Positions 36,557 to 45,834 of a DNA stretch of 64,000 bases are shown piece after piece. Each line of letters opens with the position of its first letter. Within the stretch, counting starts at the first letter, position 1. Source of the DNA: Sphingobacterium bovistauri. Its GTDB lineage: Bacteria; Bacteroidota; Bacteroidia; Sphingobacteriales; Sphingobacteriaceae. Made by a program: the position numbers and the translations under genes. The stretch covers positions 242,149 through 306,148 of the forward strand of contig NZ_JADEYP010000001.1 in assembly GCF_020295405.1 (NCBI RefSeq), in the 5' to 3' direction. The notes below the pieces were generated by a model. It saw nothing but the letters and a program-made list of their open reading frames with translations. It searched no databases and was not told the origin of the DNA.

Positions 36557-37114
36557 ATGCAACAAAAAAGAATAGATAAAATCACAGAAGCACTATATAC
36601 ATATAGTGCTTCTGTATTAAAAGAAGGAATTCTTCAATTCACTACTATTGAAGAATTGTTTGAATTGTCATTACACACACATCAGAGAACAGCTTTTCGC
36701 TCCGCTTGGGCACTAGAACATGTTCTTTTAGGGAATAATGGCAACCAATTAATCTCTGATAATGCTGAAAAAATAATAGATATCTATGTGAATAGCGATA
36801 ACTGGAGTGTACTTAGAAGTATTTCCAAAGTACTAATAGTCCTATTCAAAAAAAGTGCTATCAACATCCGAACAGAAGTCCACACTGAAAAAATATTAAA
36901 TAAGACATTTGACTGCCTAGAAAACACGAATTGTCCGATTGCAGTTCGCTGCAATATGTATGATATTATATACTTATTTATAGACGAAAATGATTGGTTA
37001 ATAAGTGAATTACGTCATCGCATACAACTTGATATCTCTATCAATGAAACGCCAGCATTAAAAAGTAGAGCAAAGCGTATTTTAAAAAAATTAGAAAGAA
37101 TACCTAAGTCCTAA
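36557..37114 (+). CDS. Hypothetical all-helical (HEAT-like) protein
   Basis: The 185-residue cytoplasmic protein is predicted all alpha with pairs of helices such as TAFRSAWALEHVLLGNNGNQLISDNAEKIIDIY, NWSVLRSISKVLIVLFKKS and CPIAVRCNMYDIIYLFIDEND, recalling HEAT/ARM repeats. I recognise no named family. It follows the S9 peptidase gene after six bases. A perfect 15-bp inverted repeat lies inside its first 20 codons (36584-36615), and its last 24 bases overlap the convergent gene. Confidence 0.6.
   Translation: MQQKRIDKITEALYTYSASVLKEGILQFTTIEELFELSLHTHQRTAFRSAWALEHVLLGNNGNQLISDNAEKIIDIYVNSDNWSVLRSISKVLIVLFKKSAINIRTEVHTEKILNKTFDCLENTNCPIAVRCNMYDIIYLFIDENDWLISELRHRIQLDISINETPALKSRAKRILKKLERIPKS
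36584..36615. repeat. Perfect inverted repeat inside the 5' coding region
   Basis: Arms ACAGAAGCACTATAT (36584-36598) and ATATAGTGCTTCTGT (36601-36615) flank two bases. No T run follows on the + strand, so it is not a simple terminator. In mRNA it would form a stable hairpin starting 27 bases after the ATG. Confidence 0.9.
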
Positions 37115-37843
37115 AGAATAGAAATTGTACACATCATTCTTACCTTCAACCAAACTCCCATCAGAGCCATAGGGCGTATAACCATCCAACTCATCATCCT
37201 GAGAAAAGTTAGATTGAGCATTTAATACCAAACTTAATAAGGATCCCGATTGAGACATGTTACTTTTTAGAGGAATCAAACATCCAACATTCATTGATGG
37301 AAGAATCAATGACCTAGTTCTATCTCTAAATATTGGTTCTCCAATATCATTGTAACCAGCTATGGTACCAAAGGTCTTTGGTTGATTATAATCACGATAT
37401 ACATAATCATAACTATTAATTATATACAAAGAGCCTACCCCCAAGTACAATGATTCTAATATCACGCTACTATAATTGGTCAATACTTTTTTATTCGAAA
37501 AAAAAGAGAAAGGAAAAAAACTCAACCGAAATCCACCCGCAAAGTAATTATTATGAGACTGCATAACATTTGCATTTTGCGATGACCCAGATATTAATGT
37601 TCCAAATTGGCTTTCCAATCCTATAAGAACTCCTTTTGTAAATTGATAGTCAACCAAGATAGTTCCTGCCGAGCCGTACTCTTCATTTTCAGATATATCT
37701 CCATAAGTTGACGTTACTCCATATCCTCCTGTAATATGAAATCGTTTAATTTCTCCGACCTTCCCTACTAATGGAGGGCAATATTGAGCATTTACTGAAT
37801 TATTAACTAATAAGATTAAAATAAAAATGGTTAAAATTCTCAT
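37091..37843 (-). CDS. Hypothetical secreted protein, probable outer-membrane beta barrel
   Basis: A signal peptide (MRILTIFILILLVNNSVNAQ) precedes about 230 residues of amphipathic strands such as FHITGGYGVTSTYGDI, GTILVDYQFTKGVLIGLESQFGTL and NYFAGGFRLSFFPFSFF, ending in the aromatic FYSLGLRYSF expected for a BAM-dependent barrel. No specific family is recognised. It is 14 bases downstream of ruvB in the same orientation and may be cotranscribed with it. Confidence 0.65.
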   Translation of the reverse strand: MRILTIFILILLVNNSVNAQYCPPLVGKVGEIKRFHITGGYGVTSTYGDISENEEYGSAGTILVDYQFTKGVLIGLESQFGTLISGSSQNANVMQSHNNYFAGGFRLSFFPFSFFSNKKVLTNYSSVILESLYLGVGSLYIINSYDYVYRDYNQPKTFGTIAGYNDIGEPIFRDRTRSLILPSMNVGCLIPLKSNMSQSGSLLSLVLNAQSNFSQDDELDGYTPYGSDGSLVEGKNDVYNFYSLGLRYSF

Positions 37844-37857
37844 AATTTATTTGGCTA

Positions 37858-38880
37858 TTAAAAAAGTGTATTTCCTTTATTAGTGTTAATTCTACCGAGG
37901 TGTTTATATGCATTTTCTGTACATTCTCGCCCTCTAGATGTACGCATAATATATCCCTCTTGTATCAAAAATGGCTCATATACCTCTTCGATTGTCCCCT
38001 CATCCTCACCTACTGCCGTAGCTATAGTTTTCAATCCCACTGGACCTCCTTTAAACTTATCTATAATTGTTGACAAAATACGATTATCCATTTCGTCTAA
38101 TCCATGTTCATCCACATTTAGAGCATTCAGTGCGTATTGTGCTATTTCTTTATCTATGTTTCCATTACCTTTGATTTGTGCGAAATCGCGTGTACGACGT
38201 AATAATGCATTTGCAATACGTGGTGTACCGCGACTTCTTCTCGCTATTTCATACGCCCCCACCTCACTAATTGCTGCACCAAGAATACTAGACGAACGCT
38301 GTACAATCGAAGTCAATAACTTAGCATCATAATATTGAAGACGTGCATTGATCCCAAAACGTGCACGTAAAGGCGATGTTAATAGCCCTGAGCGAGTCGT
38401 CGCACCAACTAATGTAAAAGGATTTAATGTTATTTGAACAGAGCGAGCATTCGGTCCTGTTTCTAACATAATATCAATTTTGAAATCTTCCATTGCGGAA
38501 TATAGATATTCTTCGACAACAGGTGATAATCGATGAATCTCATCAATAAATAATATATCTCCTTCTTCCAAATTGGTAAGTAAACCAGCTAAATCCCCAG
38601 GCTTATCTAATACCGGTCCAGAAGTAATCTTTATCCCTACCCCCATCTCATTCGCGATAATATGTGAAAGCGTAGTTTTACCTAATCCTGGAGGACCGTG
38701 CAATAACACATGATCTAAAGCCTCACCCCTCAACCTAGCAGCCTGAACGAAAATTGATAAGTTTTCGAGAATTTTGGCTTGTCCGGTAAAATCATCAAAA
38801 GTTTGCGGACGCAAAACTCTTTCAATTTCCTTATCGGTAGGATTTAATTTTTCAGGATTTGGATCAAGATTTTCGTTCAT
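37858..38880 (-). CDS. ruvB: Holliday junction branch migration helicase RuvB
   Basis: The 340-residue AAA+ motor has the RuvB N terminus [18 protein letters not shown], Walker [22 protein letters not shown], Walker [12 protein letters not shown], sensor/arginine finger region [20 protein letters not shown], and the C-terminal winged helix with [37 protein letters not shown]. RuvA and RuvC are not in the window. The ATG overlaps the stop of the GT2 gene (TAATG), showing coupling. Confidence 0.97.
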   Translation of the reverse strand: MNENLDPNPEKLNPTDKEIERVLRPQTFDDFTGQAKILENLSIFVQAARLRGEALDHVLLHGPPGLGKTTLSHIIANEMGVGIKITSGPVLDKPGDLAGLLTNLEEGDILFIDEIHRLSPVVEEYLYSAMEDFKIDIMLETGPNARSVQITLNPFTLVGATTRSGLLTSPLRARFGINARLQYYDAKLLTSIVQRSSSILGAAISEVGAYEIARRSRGTPRIANALLRRTRDFAQIKGNGNIDKEIAQYALNALNVDEHGLDEMDNRILSTIIDKFKGGPVGLKTIATAVGEDEGTIEEVYEPFLIQEGYIMRTSRGRECTENAYKHLGRINTNKGNTLF

Positions 38881-39605
38881 TATTTATAACTTTTGAATAA
38901 AGATTCTAACTTCAGTTGAATAACGCCAAAAAATGCTTCTCTAAAAATTTTTGTACTCATTTTAGATTCACCCAAAGTTCGGTCTGTAAAAATAATCGGT
39001 ACTTCTACCACATTGAAACCATACTGAATAGCTTTAAATTTCATTTCTATCTGAAAAGCATAACCAACAAATTTGATCTCATTTAAATTTATTTTCTCTA
39101 ATACTTTGCGATTGAAACATACAAATCCAGCTGTTGCATCCTGAATAGTAATTCTGGTGATTAGACGAACATATACAGAAGCAAAGTAAGACATGAGTAC
39201 ACGATTCATTGGCCAATTTACAACATTTACACCTTTGATATATCGTGAGCCAATCACCATATCAGCTCCATCCAATGCTGCTTTACGCAGACGTATTAAA
39301 TCTTCTGGATTATGACTGAAGTCAGCATCCATTTCAAAAATATAAGTATAATCCCTTGCTAAAGACCATTTGAAACCATGGATATAAGCTGTTCCTAACC
39401 CCAACTTTCCTTTACGCTCTTCAATAAACAGTTTTCCATCAAATTCTATCATCAGACGCTTCACAGCATCTGCCGTCCCATCAGGAGACCCATCATCCAC
39501 TACCAAAACATGAAATGCAATATTTAAGGAAAACACCTTTCGAATGATATTTTCTATATTTTCAATCTCATTGAAAGTAGGAATTATTACAATACTATCA
39601 GCCAC
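38880..39605 (-). CDS. Polyprenol monophosphomannose synthase-like glycosyltransferase (GT2)
   Basis: The 241-residue protein starts with a GTG (39605) and the GT-A fold segment [21 protein letters not shown]. The nucleotide-sugar motifs are [13 protein letters not shown] and [14 protein letters not shown] (DAD metal site), and [17 protein letters not shown] and [16 protein letters not shown] complete the dolichyl-phosphate mannose synthase pattern. It lacks the C-terminal membrane helices of some members. It would load mannose or another sugar on undecaprenyl phosphate. It is coupled to ruvB by TAATG. Confidence 0.9.
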   Translation of the reverse strand: MADSIVIIPTFNEIENIENIIRKVFSLNIAFHVLVVDDGSPDGTADAVKRLMIEFDGKLFIEERKGKLGLGTAYIHGFKWSLARDYTYIFEMDADFSHNPEDLIRLRKAALDGADMVIGSRYIKGVNVVNWPMNRVLMSYFASVYVRLITRITIQDATAGFVCFNRKVLEKINLNEIKFVGYAFQIEMKFKAIQYGFNVVEVPIIFTDRTLGESKMSTKIFREAFFGVIQLKLESLFKSYK

Positions 39606-39694
39606 TATAAATTATAAAAATATAAGATACAAAATTAATAAAATATCCAACGCAATAAAGTCATATTTATATGGTTGTATATACGAATTAAAAA

Positions 39695-39728
39695 GAAATG
39701 CTCCTATGTTTATTAGGAGCATTTCTTT
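39695..39728. terminator. Bidirectional terminator after the first POT gene
   Basis: Perfect 12-bp arms (39695-39706 and 39714-39725) with a 7-base loop; A- and T-rich flanks allow termination of the POT gene on the minus strand. Confidence 0.85.
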
Positions 39729-41522
39729 CTATTTCACACCGTGCATTAGCCTTTTTAGTAATGGATTGAGTGCCATCACCAATAACCCTGCAACAATTGG
39801 TACTATTGTAAAAATCAAAAAGAATGTACTTAAGGAATATTGATTAGTAATATTCTCAATCTCACCTCCCAAAATAGCTGCTAATTTATTTCCAATCGCA
39901 ATTGCTAAATACCACATACCAAACATGAATGCGATCATACGTGCTGGCACTAATTTAGAAACATATGATAAGCCTACAGGTGATAGACATAATTCTCCTA
40001 ATGTATGGAATAAGTAAGCCAATACTAACCAAATCATTGAAACCTTGATCCCTTCTTGAATTCCATAAGCACCAAATGCTAACAGACCAAAACCAATAGC
40101 CATGATTATTAGACCTAAACCATATTTAACAGCTGCTGGTGGATTAAATTTAGAATCCCAAATTTTAGACACATAATTAGCAAATGCTATAATAAAGAAC
40201 GAATTCAAAATAGAAAACCAAGAAACTGTAATCTCTGATGATTCAGAAGTAAATTCTTTATACAACATCCATCCAGCAATTGCCCAAACACCTGCAAAAC
40301 ACACAAATTGTACAATATTAGAAAGAGGTGCTTTACCATATGTGGCTTTAGTTAATTTTGCTACAACATAAGTAATCAACGCTAATGGAATAATTGTCAA
40401 TAAAGCGTTAACAATATTAAATATTGTCAATGAATTCCCTGCCAAAGAACGGTCTACATTATCACGAGCAAAAATTACTAATGATGATGCTCCTTGCTCA
40501 AATGACATCCAGAAAAAGATAACAAAGAATGCAAAAATGATTACTGCGATCATGCGATCACGCACCACTTTGGTATATCTTGCCAATCTTGAAATCACAA
40601 CAAACAAGAACAATACTAAAGCTGACAATATAGCAACATCTTGTCCAGCAAAAGAACCAACTTGTAATGCTGACAAAATATCAATTCCTGCAATTTTCGA
40701 TAATGGATCATTAAATGCATAAGCAAGCCCCAATACCGTCATGATAACAATCAAAACGGAATCTAACATCGTAAATGGATTCGGCTTGTCATCTGGGTTT
40801 ACAGAAGTTTCTTGATTAGATTTGGCTATAGCTTTTTGTTCAGCTGTGGGAGGATCTCCAATTTTACCAAAAATAGGCTTAGCAAACCAAAACTGTAGTG
40901 TTCCCAAGAACATAAAGATACCTGCCAAACCAAATCCCCAGTGCCATCCAACTTTTTCAGCTAAATATCCACATAACATCATGCCGAAAAATGCACCTGC
41001 ATTTACCCCCATATAGAAAATGGTATATGCACCATCTTTTTTCTGTGGAAAGCTTTTGTACATCTCTGAAAGAATAGATGTCATATTTGGCTTAAAAAAA
41101 CCTGTTCCAATAACTAATGCACCCAATCCTAAATACAAGAACAATGGTGTATCAAACGCCATGAACAAGTGCCCCAATGTCATAATAGCTGCACCAATTA
41201 CCACAGCCCAACGATAGCCAAGGTATTTATCAGCCAATATACCTCCGAAAATTGGAGTGATATACAGCAACATTGCATATGTACCATACAAAGCACCCGC
41301 TTGAACAGGATCCCATCCCCAACCAGAGAATGGACTTCCAACTAAAATCGCTGAGGTTAAGAAATTGATTAATAAAACGCGCATTCCATAGAATGAAAAA
41401 CGCTCCCACATCTCTGTGAAAAACAAAACAAAAAGACCTGACGGATGTCCAAGAACTAGACTTCCATCCACTCCTTGTTTTTCCAATTCTGCTGAGAAAG
41501 AACTGTCTGAAGTATGACTCAT
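39729..41522 (-). CDS. POT-family proton-dependent peptide transporter (copy 1)
   Basis: I use the ATG at 41522 (597 residues): the TTG at 41552 is part of the promoter box TATTTTTG. The N terminus GHPSGLFVLFFTEMWERFSFYGMRVLL contains the ExxER proton/peptide motif, followed by 12 or more helices and the family signature GVNAGAFFGMMLCGYL. LCLSPVGLSYVSKLVPARMIAFMFGMWYL is the conserved PTR2 segment near the end. The carrier imports di- and tripeptides. It is about 110 bases downstream of a second, clearly homologous POT gene. Confidence 0.94.
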   Translation of the reverse strand: MSHTSDSSFSAELEKQGVDGSLVLGHPSGLFVLFFTEMWERFSFYGMRVLLINFLTSAILVGSPFSGWGWDPVQAGALYGTYAMLLYITPIFGGILADKYLGYRWAVVIGAAIMTLGHLFMAFDTPLFLYLGLGALVIGTGFFKPNMTSILSEMYKSFPQKKDGAYTIFYMGVNAGAFFGMMLCGYLAEKVGWHWGFGLAGIFMFLGTLQFWFAKPIFGKIGDPPTAEQKAIAKSNQETSVNPDDKPNPFTMLDSVLIVIMTVLGLAYAFNDPLSKIAGIDILSALQVGSFAGQDVAILSALVLFLFVVISRLARYTKVVRDRMIAVIIFAFFVIFFWMSFEQGASSLVIFARDNVDRSLAGNSLTIFNIVNALLTIIPLALITYVVAKLTKATYGKAPLSNIVQFVCFAGVWAIAGWMLYKEFTSESSEITVSWFSILNSFFIIAFANYVSKIWDSKFNPPAAVKYGLGLIIMAIGFGLLAFGAYGIQEGIKVSMIWLVLAYLFHTLGELCLSPVGLSYVSKLVPARMIAFMFGMWYLAIAIGNKLAAILGGEIENITNQYSLSTFFLIFTIVPIVAGLLVMALNPLLKRLMHGVK

Positions 41523-41591
41523 TATTCTAAAATTTTTGAATTTAAGAACCAAAAATACAATTTCAACTTTGAAAATTTATAGTATTCACAA

Positions 41592-41628
41592 AATAATAAA
41601 GCCTATCATATTGATAGGCTTTATTATT
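41592..41628. terminator. Terminator between the two POT genes
   Basis: Perfect 17-bp arms (41592-41608 and 41612-41628) with a 3-base loop, 20 bases after the stop of copy 2. The tandem transporters are therefore separate transcription units. Confidence 0.9.
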
Positions 41629-41648
41629 CTAATAGACAGATAAGTTCA

Positions 41649-43238
41649 CTAGTTGATACCGTGCATCTTCTTTTTAAGCATCGGATTCATTAATACTAAA
41701 ATCAACGCTACAACCATAGGCATGATAGCTATAATCATAAAAAATGTTGATAATGAATACTTTTCAGATATACTATCAATCATTCCGCCCATTACACCAG
41801 CGATTTTGTTTGAAATTGCAGAGGCCAAAAACCAAAAACCAAAAATCAAACCTAAAAGCTTTTTAGGAGAAAGCTTACTCACATAAGATAAACCTACCGG
41901 AGATAAACACAACTCTCCCATTGTTTGGAAGAAATAGGCTAATACCAACCAAATCATACTCACACGCACTGCACCAGCGGCGGCACCTGCAGGAATATCC
42001 ATAGCACCATAGGCTACCACAACAAAACTAAAACCTACAAGAAATAGTCCTAATGCGAATTTAATAGGCCCTGAAGGATTCCACACTTTTTCCCATAATT
42101 TACTAAATGCCGAAGCAAACATAACAATGAAGAAAGCATTTAAAATTTGAAACCAAGATACTGTAACTTCAGTTTCAAGAGATGTAAACTCTCTTTGTAC
42201 CTTCCATAATCCTAACACAGCAATAGATGCGAAAGAAATCAATGTAAAGATAATTGTTAGTGGATATTCTTTAAATAGTTTTTTAGCTAATGATAAAAGG
42301 ACGTAAGTCACTACCACAATTGGAAATATAGTTAATATAGCATCCACCCACTTAAACGTAGTTGCAGTACTTCCCTCAAGCACGCGTTGTGTAAAATCTT
42401 TAGCAAAAATACTTAAAGAACCACCTGCCTGCTCAAAAGCTAAGAAAAAGAAAATACTCGCAATCATCAAAACTGCTACAACGAATAATCTATCACGAAC
42501 AACATTTTTAGGAACAACTTCTTCTTCGTCAAGTGTTTGTTTTTTAGCAGCCAATTCTTCTTTTGTTTTTGGTTTATCCCCAATTACACCGAATATTTTT
42601 TGCCCAAAATAAAACTGCAACATACCGAAGAACATGAATACACCTGCTAATCCAAATCCATAATGCCATCCAATTTTCTCACCTAAGTAACCACATAGCA
42701 AAGAACCTAAGAATGCACCTGCATTAATACCCATATAAAATATAGTATAACCAGCATCCTTTTTAGAACTTTTATCCGGATACAATTGACCAACCATGGA
42801 TGAAATGTTAGGCTTAAACATACCGTTACCCAAAATCATCAATCCTAATCCGATATAGAAAAAGTTTGCGTCAAATCCTTCTAAAGCCATTGATGCGTGC
42901 CCCAAAGTCATTAATAAAGCACCTATAAGGATCGCCTTTTTGAATCCAGTCAGCTTATCTGCGATCATACCACCAATAAGCGGTGTTGCGTATACCAAAC
43001 TTGTATACCATCCATACAAGCTCATCGCCTCAGCATTCGACCAGCCCCATCCTCCTTTTGTAATTTCAGAAATTAAAAACACAGTTAACAAGGCGCGCAT
43101 ACCATAATAACTGAATCGTTCCCACATTTCTGTAAAGAATAATACAAATAGAGCCGCTGGATGACCAAATACCTGCTTGTTGCTCGCCCCTAATTTGTCC
43201 AAATGTGGTTCTAATAATTCATCTTGTTGTTGAATCAT
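41649..43238 (-). CDS. POT-family proton-dependent peptide transporter (copy 2)
   Basis: The 529-residue protein is closely related to copy 1: GHPAALFVLFFTEMWERFSYYGMRALL, GINAGAFLGSLLCGYLGEKIGWHYGFGLAGVFMFFGMLQF and LCLSPVGLSYVSKLSPKKLLGLIFGFWFL. It is about 70 residues shorter, mainly because the central linker and two-helix insert of copy 1 are absent or reduced. ExxER is intact. A tandem duplication followed by divergence is the likely origin; the substrate ranges may differ. Confidence 0.94.
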   Translation of the reverse strand: MIQQQDELLEPHLDKLGASNKQVFGHPAALFVLFFTEMWERFSYYGMRALLTVFLISEITKGGWGWSNAEAMSLYGWYTSLVYATPLIGGMIADKLTGFKKAILIGALLMTLGHASMALEGFDANFFYIGLGLMILGNGMFKPNISSMVGQLYPDKSSKKDAGYTIFYMGINAGAFLGSLLCGYLGEKIGWHYGFGLAGVFMFFGMLQFYFGQKIFGVIGDKPKTKEELAAKKQTLDEEEVVPKNVVRDRLFVVAVLMIASIFFFLAFEQAGGSLSIFAKDFTQRVLEGSTATTFKWVDAILTIFPIVVVTYVLLSLAKKLFKEYPLTIIFTLISFASIAVLGLWKVQREFTSLETEVTVSWFQILNAFFIVMFASAFSKLWEKVWNPSGPIKFALGLFLVGFSFVVVAYGAMDIPAGAAAGAVRVSMIWLVLAYFFQTMGELCLSPVGLSYVSKLSPKKLLGLIFGFWFLASAISNKIAGVMGGMIDSISEKYSLSTFFMIIAIMPMVVALILVLMNPMLKKKMHGIN

Positions 43239-43375
43239 AATTTTTGATTAAAATGAAAAATTTTTATTTAGTAATCAGAACAAAGAAAACATTTTTTTTG
43301 CAGAATAGGCTAATCCTTCAAAAAAATTACAGGAAAATATATCAACAACTGAATTTATTCATTAAATAAATACTT

Positions 43376-44185
43376 CTAATTGTCTAAATTCAAAACTAGG
43401 ACATCTTTTAGTAGCTTCAAGCCTTTGCCTTCCAATAGATATGCATCATGTGTTAGGTCTGGTACATTTCTCTGATTAGTTGAATCTTCCAAAGGCACCA
43501 AATGATCAAATATTATCCTGTGATCTGCATTTTGAAAAGCAAGTAACATGGTAGCCTCTTTAGCATAAGTGAAAATTTTTCTCGCCAATGAAGTGTCTTC
43601 CAAAAAAATATTATCCCCCAATTTTATATCACCATTCGGCATGAATCGGAGTACCTCAATTACCTTTTTAGTGTTTTGTGCGTTATGTCCTTTCCAACCT
43701 AACAATATGTATTTGTCCTTTTGAAAAGGTATAATATCATAATATTGCGCACCATACCAAAAATCATTCCCCACTATATCTAGCTCTGCATTTTTGATTT
43801 CAAATGTTTTATCTAATAATGGAATTAAATTGAGCGAGCCTGATTTACGTTGTATACTCCCATAATATAGATAGGAACCATCGTGCATAGGGATATTCCA
43901 TGAAAAAATTCGAAAAGTATCGTCTGGGGACCGAACACTTGAAATGATTTTCAATTTGTCAAAATTGAAAAAGTAAGAGTTTGGCTCTTTAAGAGCTGAA
44001 ACTAAAATTTTAATAAATAAAAAATTGCTTTCTATCCTCTCTAGTTCTGAAGTATTAGGAGCGTAAATCTTTTGTCCCAAATTGAACAAACTATCTTGCC
44101 AATTTTGCATCTTTTGCAAATTCTGTGCAAAAGAATTCTGTACTCCAAAAAATAAAAAAAGAATGAGAAAGCAATTTTTAAGCAT
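43376..44185 (-). CDS. Hypothetical secreted protein
   Basis: The 269-residue product has a signal peptide (MLKNCFLILFLFFGVQNSFAQ). The mature part is mixed alpha/beta with FRIFSWNIPMHDGSYLYYGSIQRKSG, YDIIPFQKDKYILLGWKGHNAQNTKKVIEVL and HRIIFDHLVPLEDS. I do not recognise a named family with certainty. Its start is 6 bases after the stop of the sugar isomerase gene, so the two are probably cotranscribed. Confidence 0.65.
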   Translation of the reverse strand: MLKNCFLILFLFFGVQNSFAQNLQKMQNWQDSLFNLGQKIYAPNTSELERIESNFLFIKILVSALKEPNSYFFNFDKLKIISSVRSPDDTFRIFSWNIPMHDGSYLYYGSIQRKSGSLNLIPLLDKTFEIKNAELDIVGNDFWYGAQYYDIIPFQKDKYILLGWKGHNAQNTKKVIEVLRFMPNGDIKLGDNIFLEDTSLARKIFTYAKEATMLLAFQNADHRIIFDHLVPLEDSTNQRNVPDLTHDAYLLEGKGLKLLKDVLVLNLDN

Positions 44186-44191
44186 ATATGC

Positions 44192-45070
44192 CTATTTAAA
44201 TCTTTCTAATAATTTCTTAGTTGCGATAATACCGTCTACTTCACTAAGTTCAGAACCTTCGTATTCAATACCTACAAAACCTTTGTATTTTGCATCTTTT
44301 ACGATTTTCATCATTTTAGCGTAATCAATATTACGTTCATTACCGCTTGCATCGAACACATTTGATTTAGCACTCACACCTTTTGCGTAAGGCATCAAAT
44401 CTATCACACCTTGGTAACGATCATATTCATAGAAATTACCAAAATCAGGAAGAGCACCACAGTTCTTTTTACCTACCGATTTCAATACACCAGATAACCA
44501 ATCACCATGTGATGAAATGCCCCCGTGATTCTCTACTATTACATTGATTTTAGCTTTTTTACCATAATCTGCTAAAGTCGACAAGCTATCTACCACACGC
44601 TTAGCTACATCCTCCTTAGCACCATTACCAGCTGCATTTACACGAATTGATGTACAACCTAAGAAATTAGCTGCATCGATCCATTTATAATGGTTCTCCA
44701 CAGATTTCAATCTTTTAGCATTATCCTCGTCACCTAAATTACCCTCTCCATCTACCATGATTAAGACATTTTTAACACCACTTGACTTCGCACGATTTTT
44801 CAAATCTTTCAAATAAGTCATATCGTTTGCCTTGTCTTTGAAGAATTGATTTACGTATTCAACTCCATAAATACCGAATTTTTCAGCTGTAAATTGAGGA
44901 AAATCAATGTTTTTTAAGTCTCCTTTAAAAAGTGTTTTATGTAAAGACCATTGCGCTAATGAAATGTCAAACCAAGACTTCTTAGCTGCAAATAAATCTA
45001 ATGAGGGAGCAAAAGCAACTCCTGCTGTAACCAACCCCAAGTTTTTGATAAAATCTCTTCTAGAATTCAT
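44192..45070 (-). CDS. Exported sugar phosphate isomerase/epimerase-like (AP endonuclease 2 fold)
   Basis: With the ATG at 45070 the product is 292 residues starting MNSRRDFIKNLGLVTAGVAF, a twin-arginine signal. The TIM-barrel features of the xylose isomerase-like family follow: FDISLAQWSLHKTLF, NVLIMVDGEGNLGDEDN, SIRVNAAGNG, INVIVENHGGISSHGDWL (metal Glu and His), CGALPDFGNF and GFVGIEYEGSELSEVDGI. The 15 extra residues of the frame to 45115 are not needed. It probably acts on a sugar derivative in the periplasm. It lies 29 bases after the LutA-like gene. Confidence 0.85.
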   Translation of the reverse strand: MNSRRDFIKNLGLVTAGVAFAPSLDLFAAKKSWFDISLAQWSLHKTLFKGDLKNIDFPQFTAEKFGIYGVEYVNQFFKDKANDMTYLKDLKNRAKSSGVKNVLIMVDGEGNLGDEDNAKRLKSVENHYKWIDAANFLGCTSIRVNAAGNGAKEDVAKRVVDSLSTLADYGKKAKINVIVENHGGISSHGDWLSGVLKSVGKKNCGALPDFGNFYEYDRYQGVIDLMPYAKGVSAKSNVFDASGNERNIDYAKMMKIVKDAKYKGFVGIEYEGSELSEVDGIIATKKLLERFK

Positions 45071-45099
45071 GTTTATTATTTTAGTTATTGTATAGTGTT

Positions 45100-45834
45100 T
45101 TAGATATTTGCCCAACCTGATGTCAGTACATCTACAAGATGTATTGTTTTAATTGGGATATTATGTTTGTCAATATATGCTTGCAATTGTAGTAAGCATG
45201 AAGAATCTGTAGAAATGATATAATCCGCATTCACGGCTTGCGCATTTTTGACTTTTTGTTCAGCCATTGCGCTGGATATCCCTTCGAATTTGACAGCGAA
45301 AGATCCACCAAAACCACAACAAGTCTCTTGATCTCGCATTTCGACGATCTCTAATCCGCCAACATGCGATAATAACTTACGAGGCTCTTCTTTGATTTTA
45401 CATTCACGCAATGCAGAGCAAGAGTCATGATAGACTGCTGTCCCTACCAATTCTGCTCCGAAATATTCTTTTTTAAGAATATTCACCAAAAAATCAGAGA
45501 TCTCGAATATATTACGTTGAATTGATCGACATCTATTGTGCTCAGTTGTATTGGTAAACAAATCATCGTAACCAGATTTCACCATCCCAACACAGGACGC
45601 AGATGGTGCTACAATATAATCAGTATCTGAAAAATCATTTAAAAATTTAGATCCCACTTCTTTTGCTTGATCCCAAAAACCAGCATTATATGCAGGTTGG
45701 CCACAACAGGTTTGTTCTGCATTATACATCACCTCGCAACCAGCTCTTTCAAGCAATTTTATAGTATTAAAAGCTGTTTCAGGATATAGTTGATCTATAA
45801 AACAAGGAATGAACAACTCCACTTTTTTACTCAT
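45100..45834 (-). CDS. LutA/YkgE-like (Fe-S)-binding CCG-domain protein
   Basis: The 244-residue protein has two cysteine-rich CCG domains: ELFIPCFIDQLYPETAFNTIKLLERAGCEVMYNAEQTCCGQPAYNAG at the start and AVYHDSCSALRECKIKEEPRKLL ... MRDQETCCGFGGSFAVKF in the second half. These match the LutA/YkgE subunit of iron-sulfur lactate oxidation complexes, which usually works with LutB and LutC; neither is encoded here. Its start overlaps the end of the MFS gene by eight bases, so they are coupled. A heterodisulfide-reductase-type redox role is also possible. Confidence 0.88.
   Translation of the reverse strand: MSKKVELFIPCFIDQLYPETAFNTIKLLERAGCEVMYNAEQTCCGQPAYNAGFWDQAKEVGSKFLNDFSDTDYIVAPSASCVGMVKSGYDDLFTNTTEHNRCRSIQRNIFEISDFLVNILKKEYFGAELVGTAVYHDSCSALRECKIKEEPRKLLSHVGGLEIVEMRDQETCCGFGGSFAVKFEGISSAMAEQKVKNAQAVNADYIISTDSSCLLQLQAYIDKHNIPIKTIHLVDVLTSGWANI

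Noticed and set aside
37883..38332. A 149-codon open frame opposite ruvB
   Set aside because: Fully antisense to ruvB, with no family resemblance and no promoter or start context.
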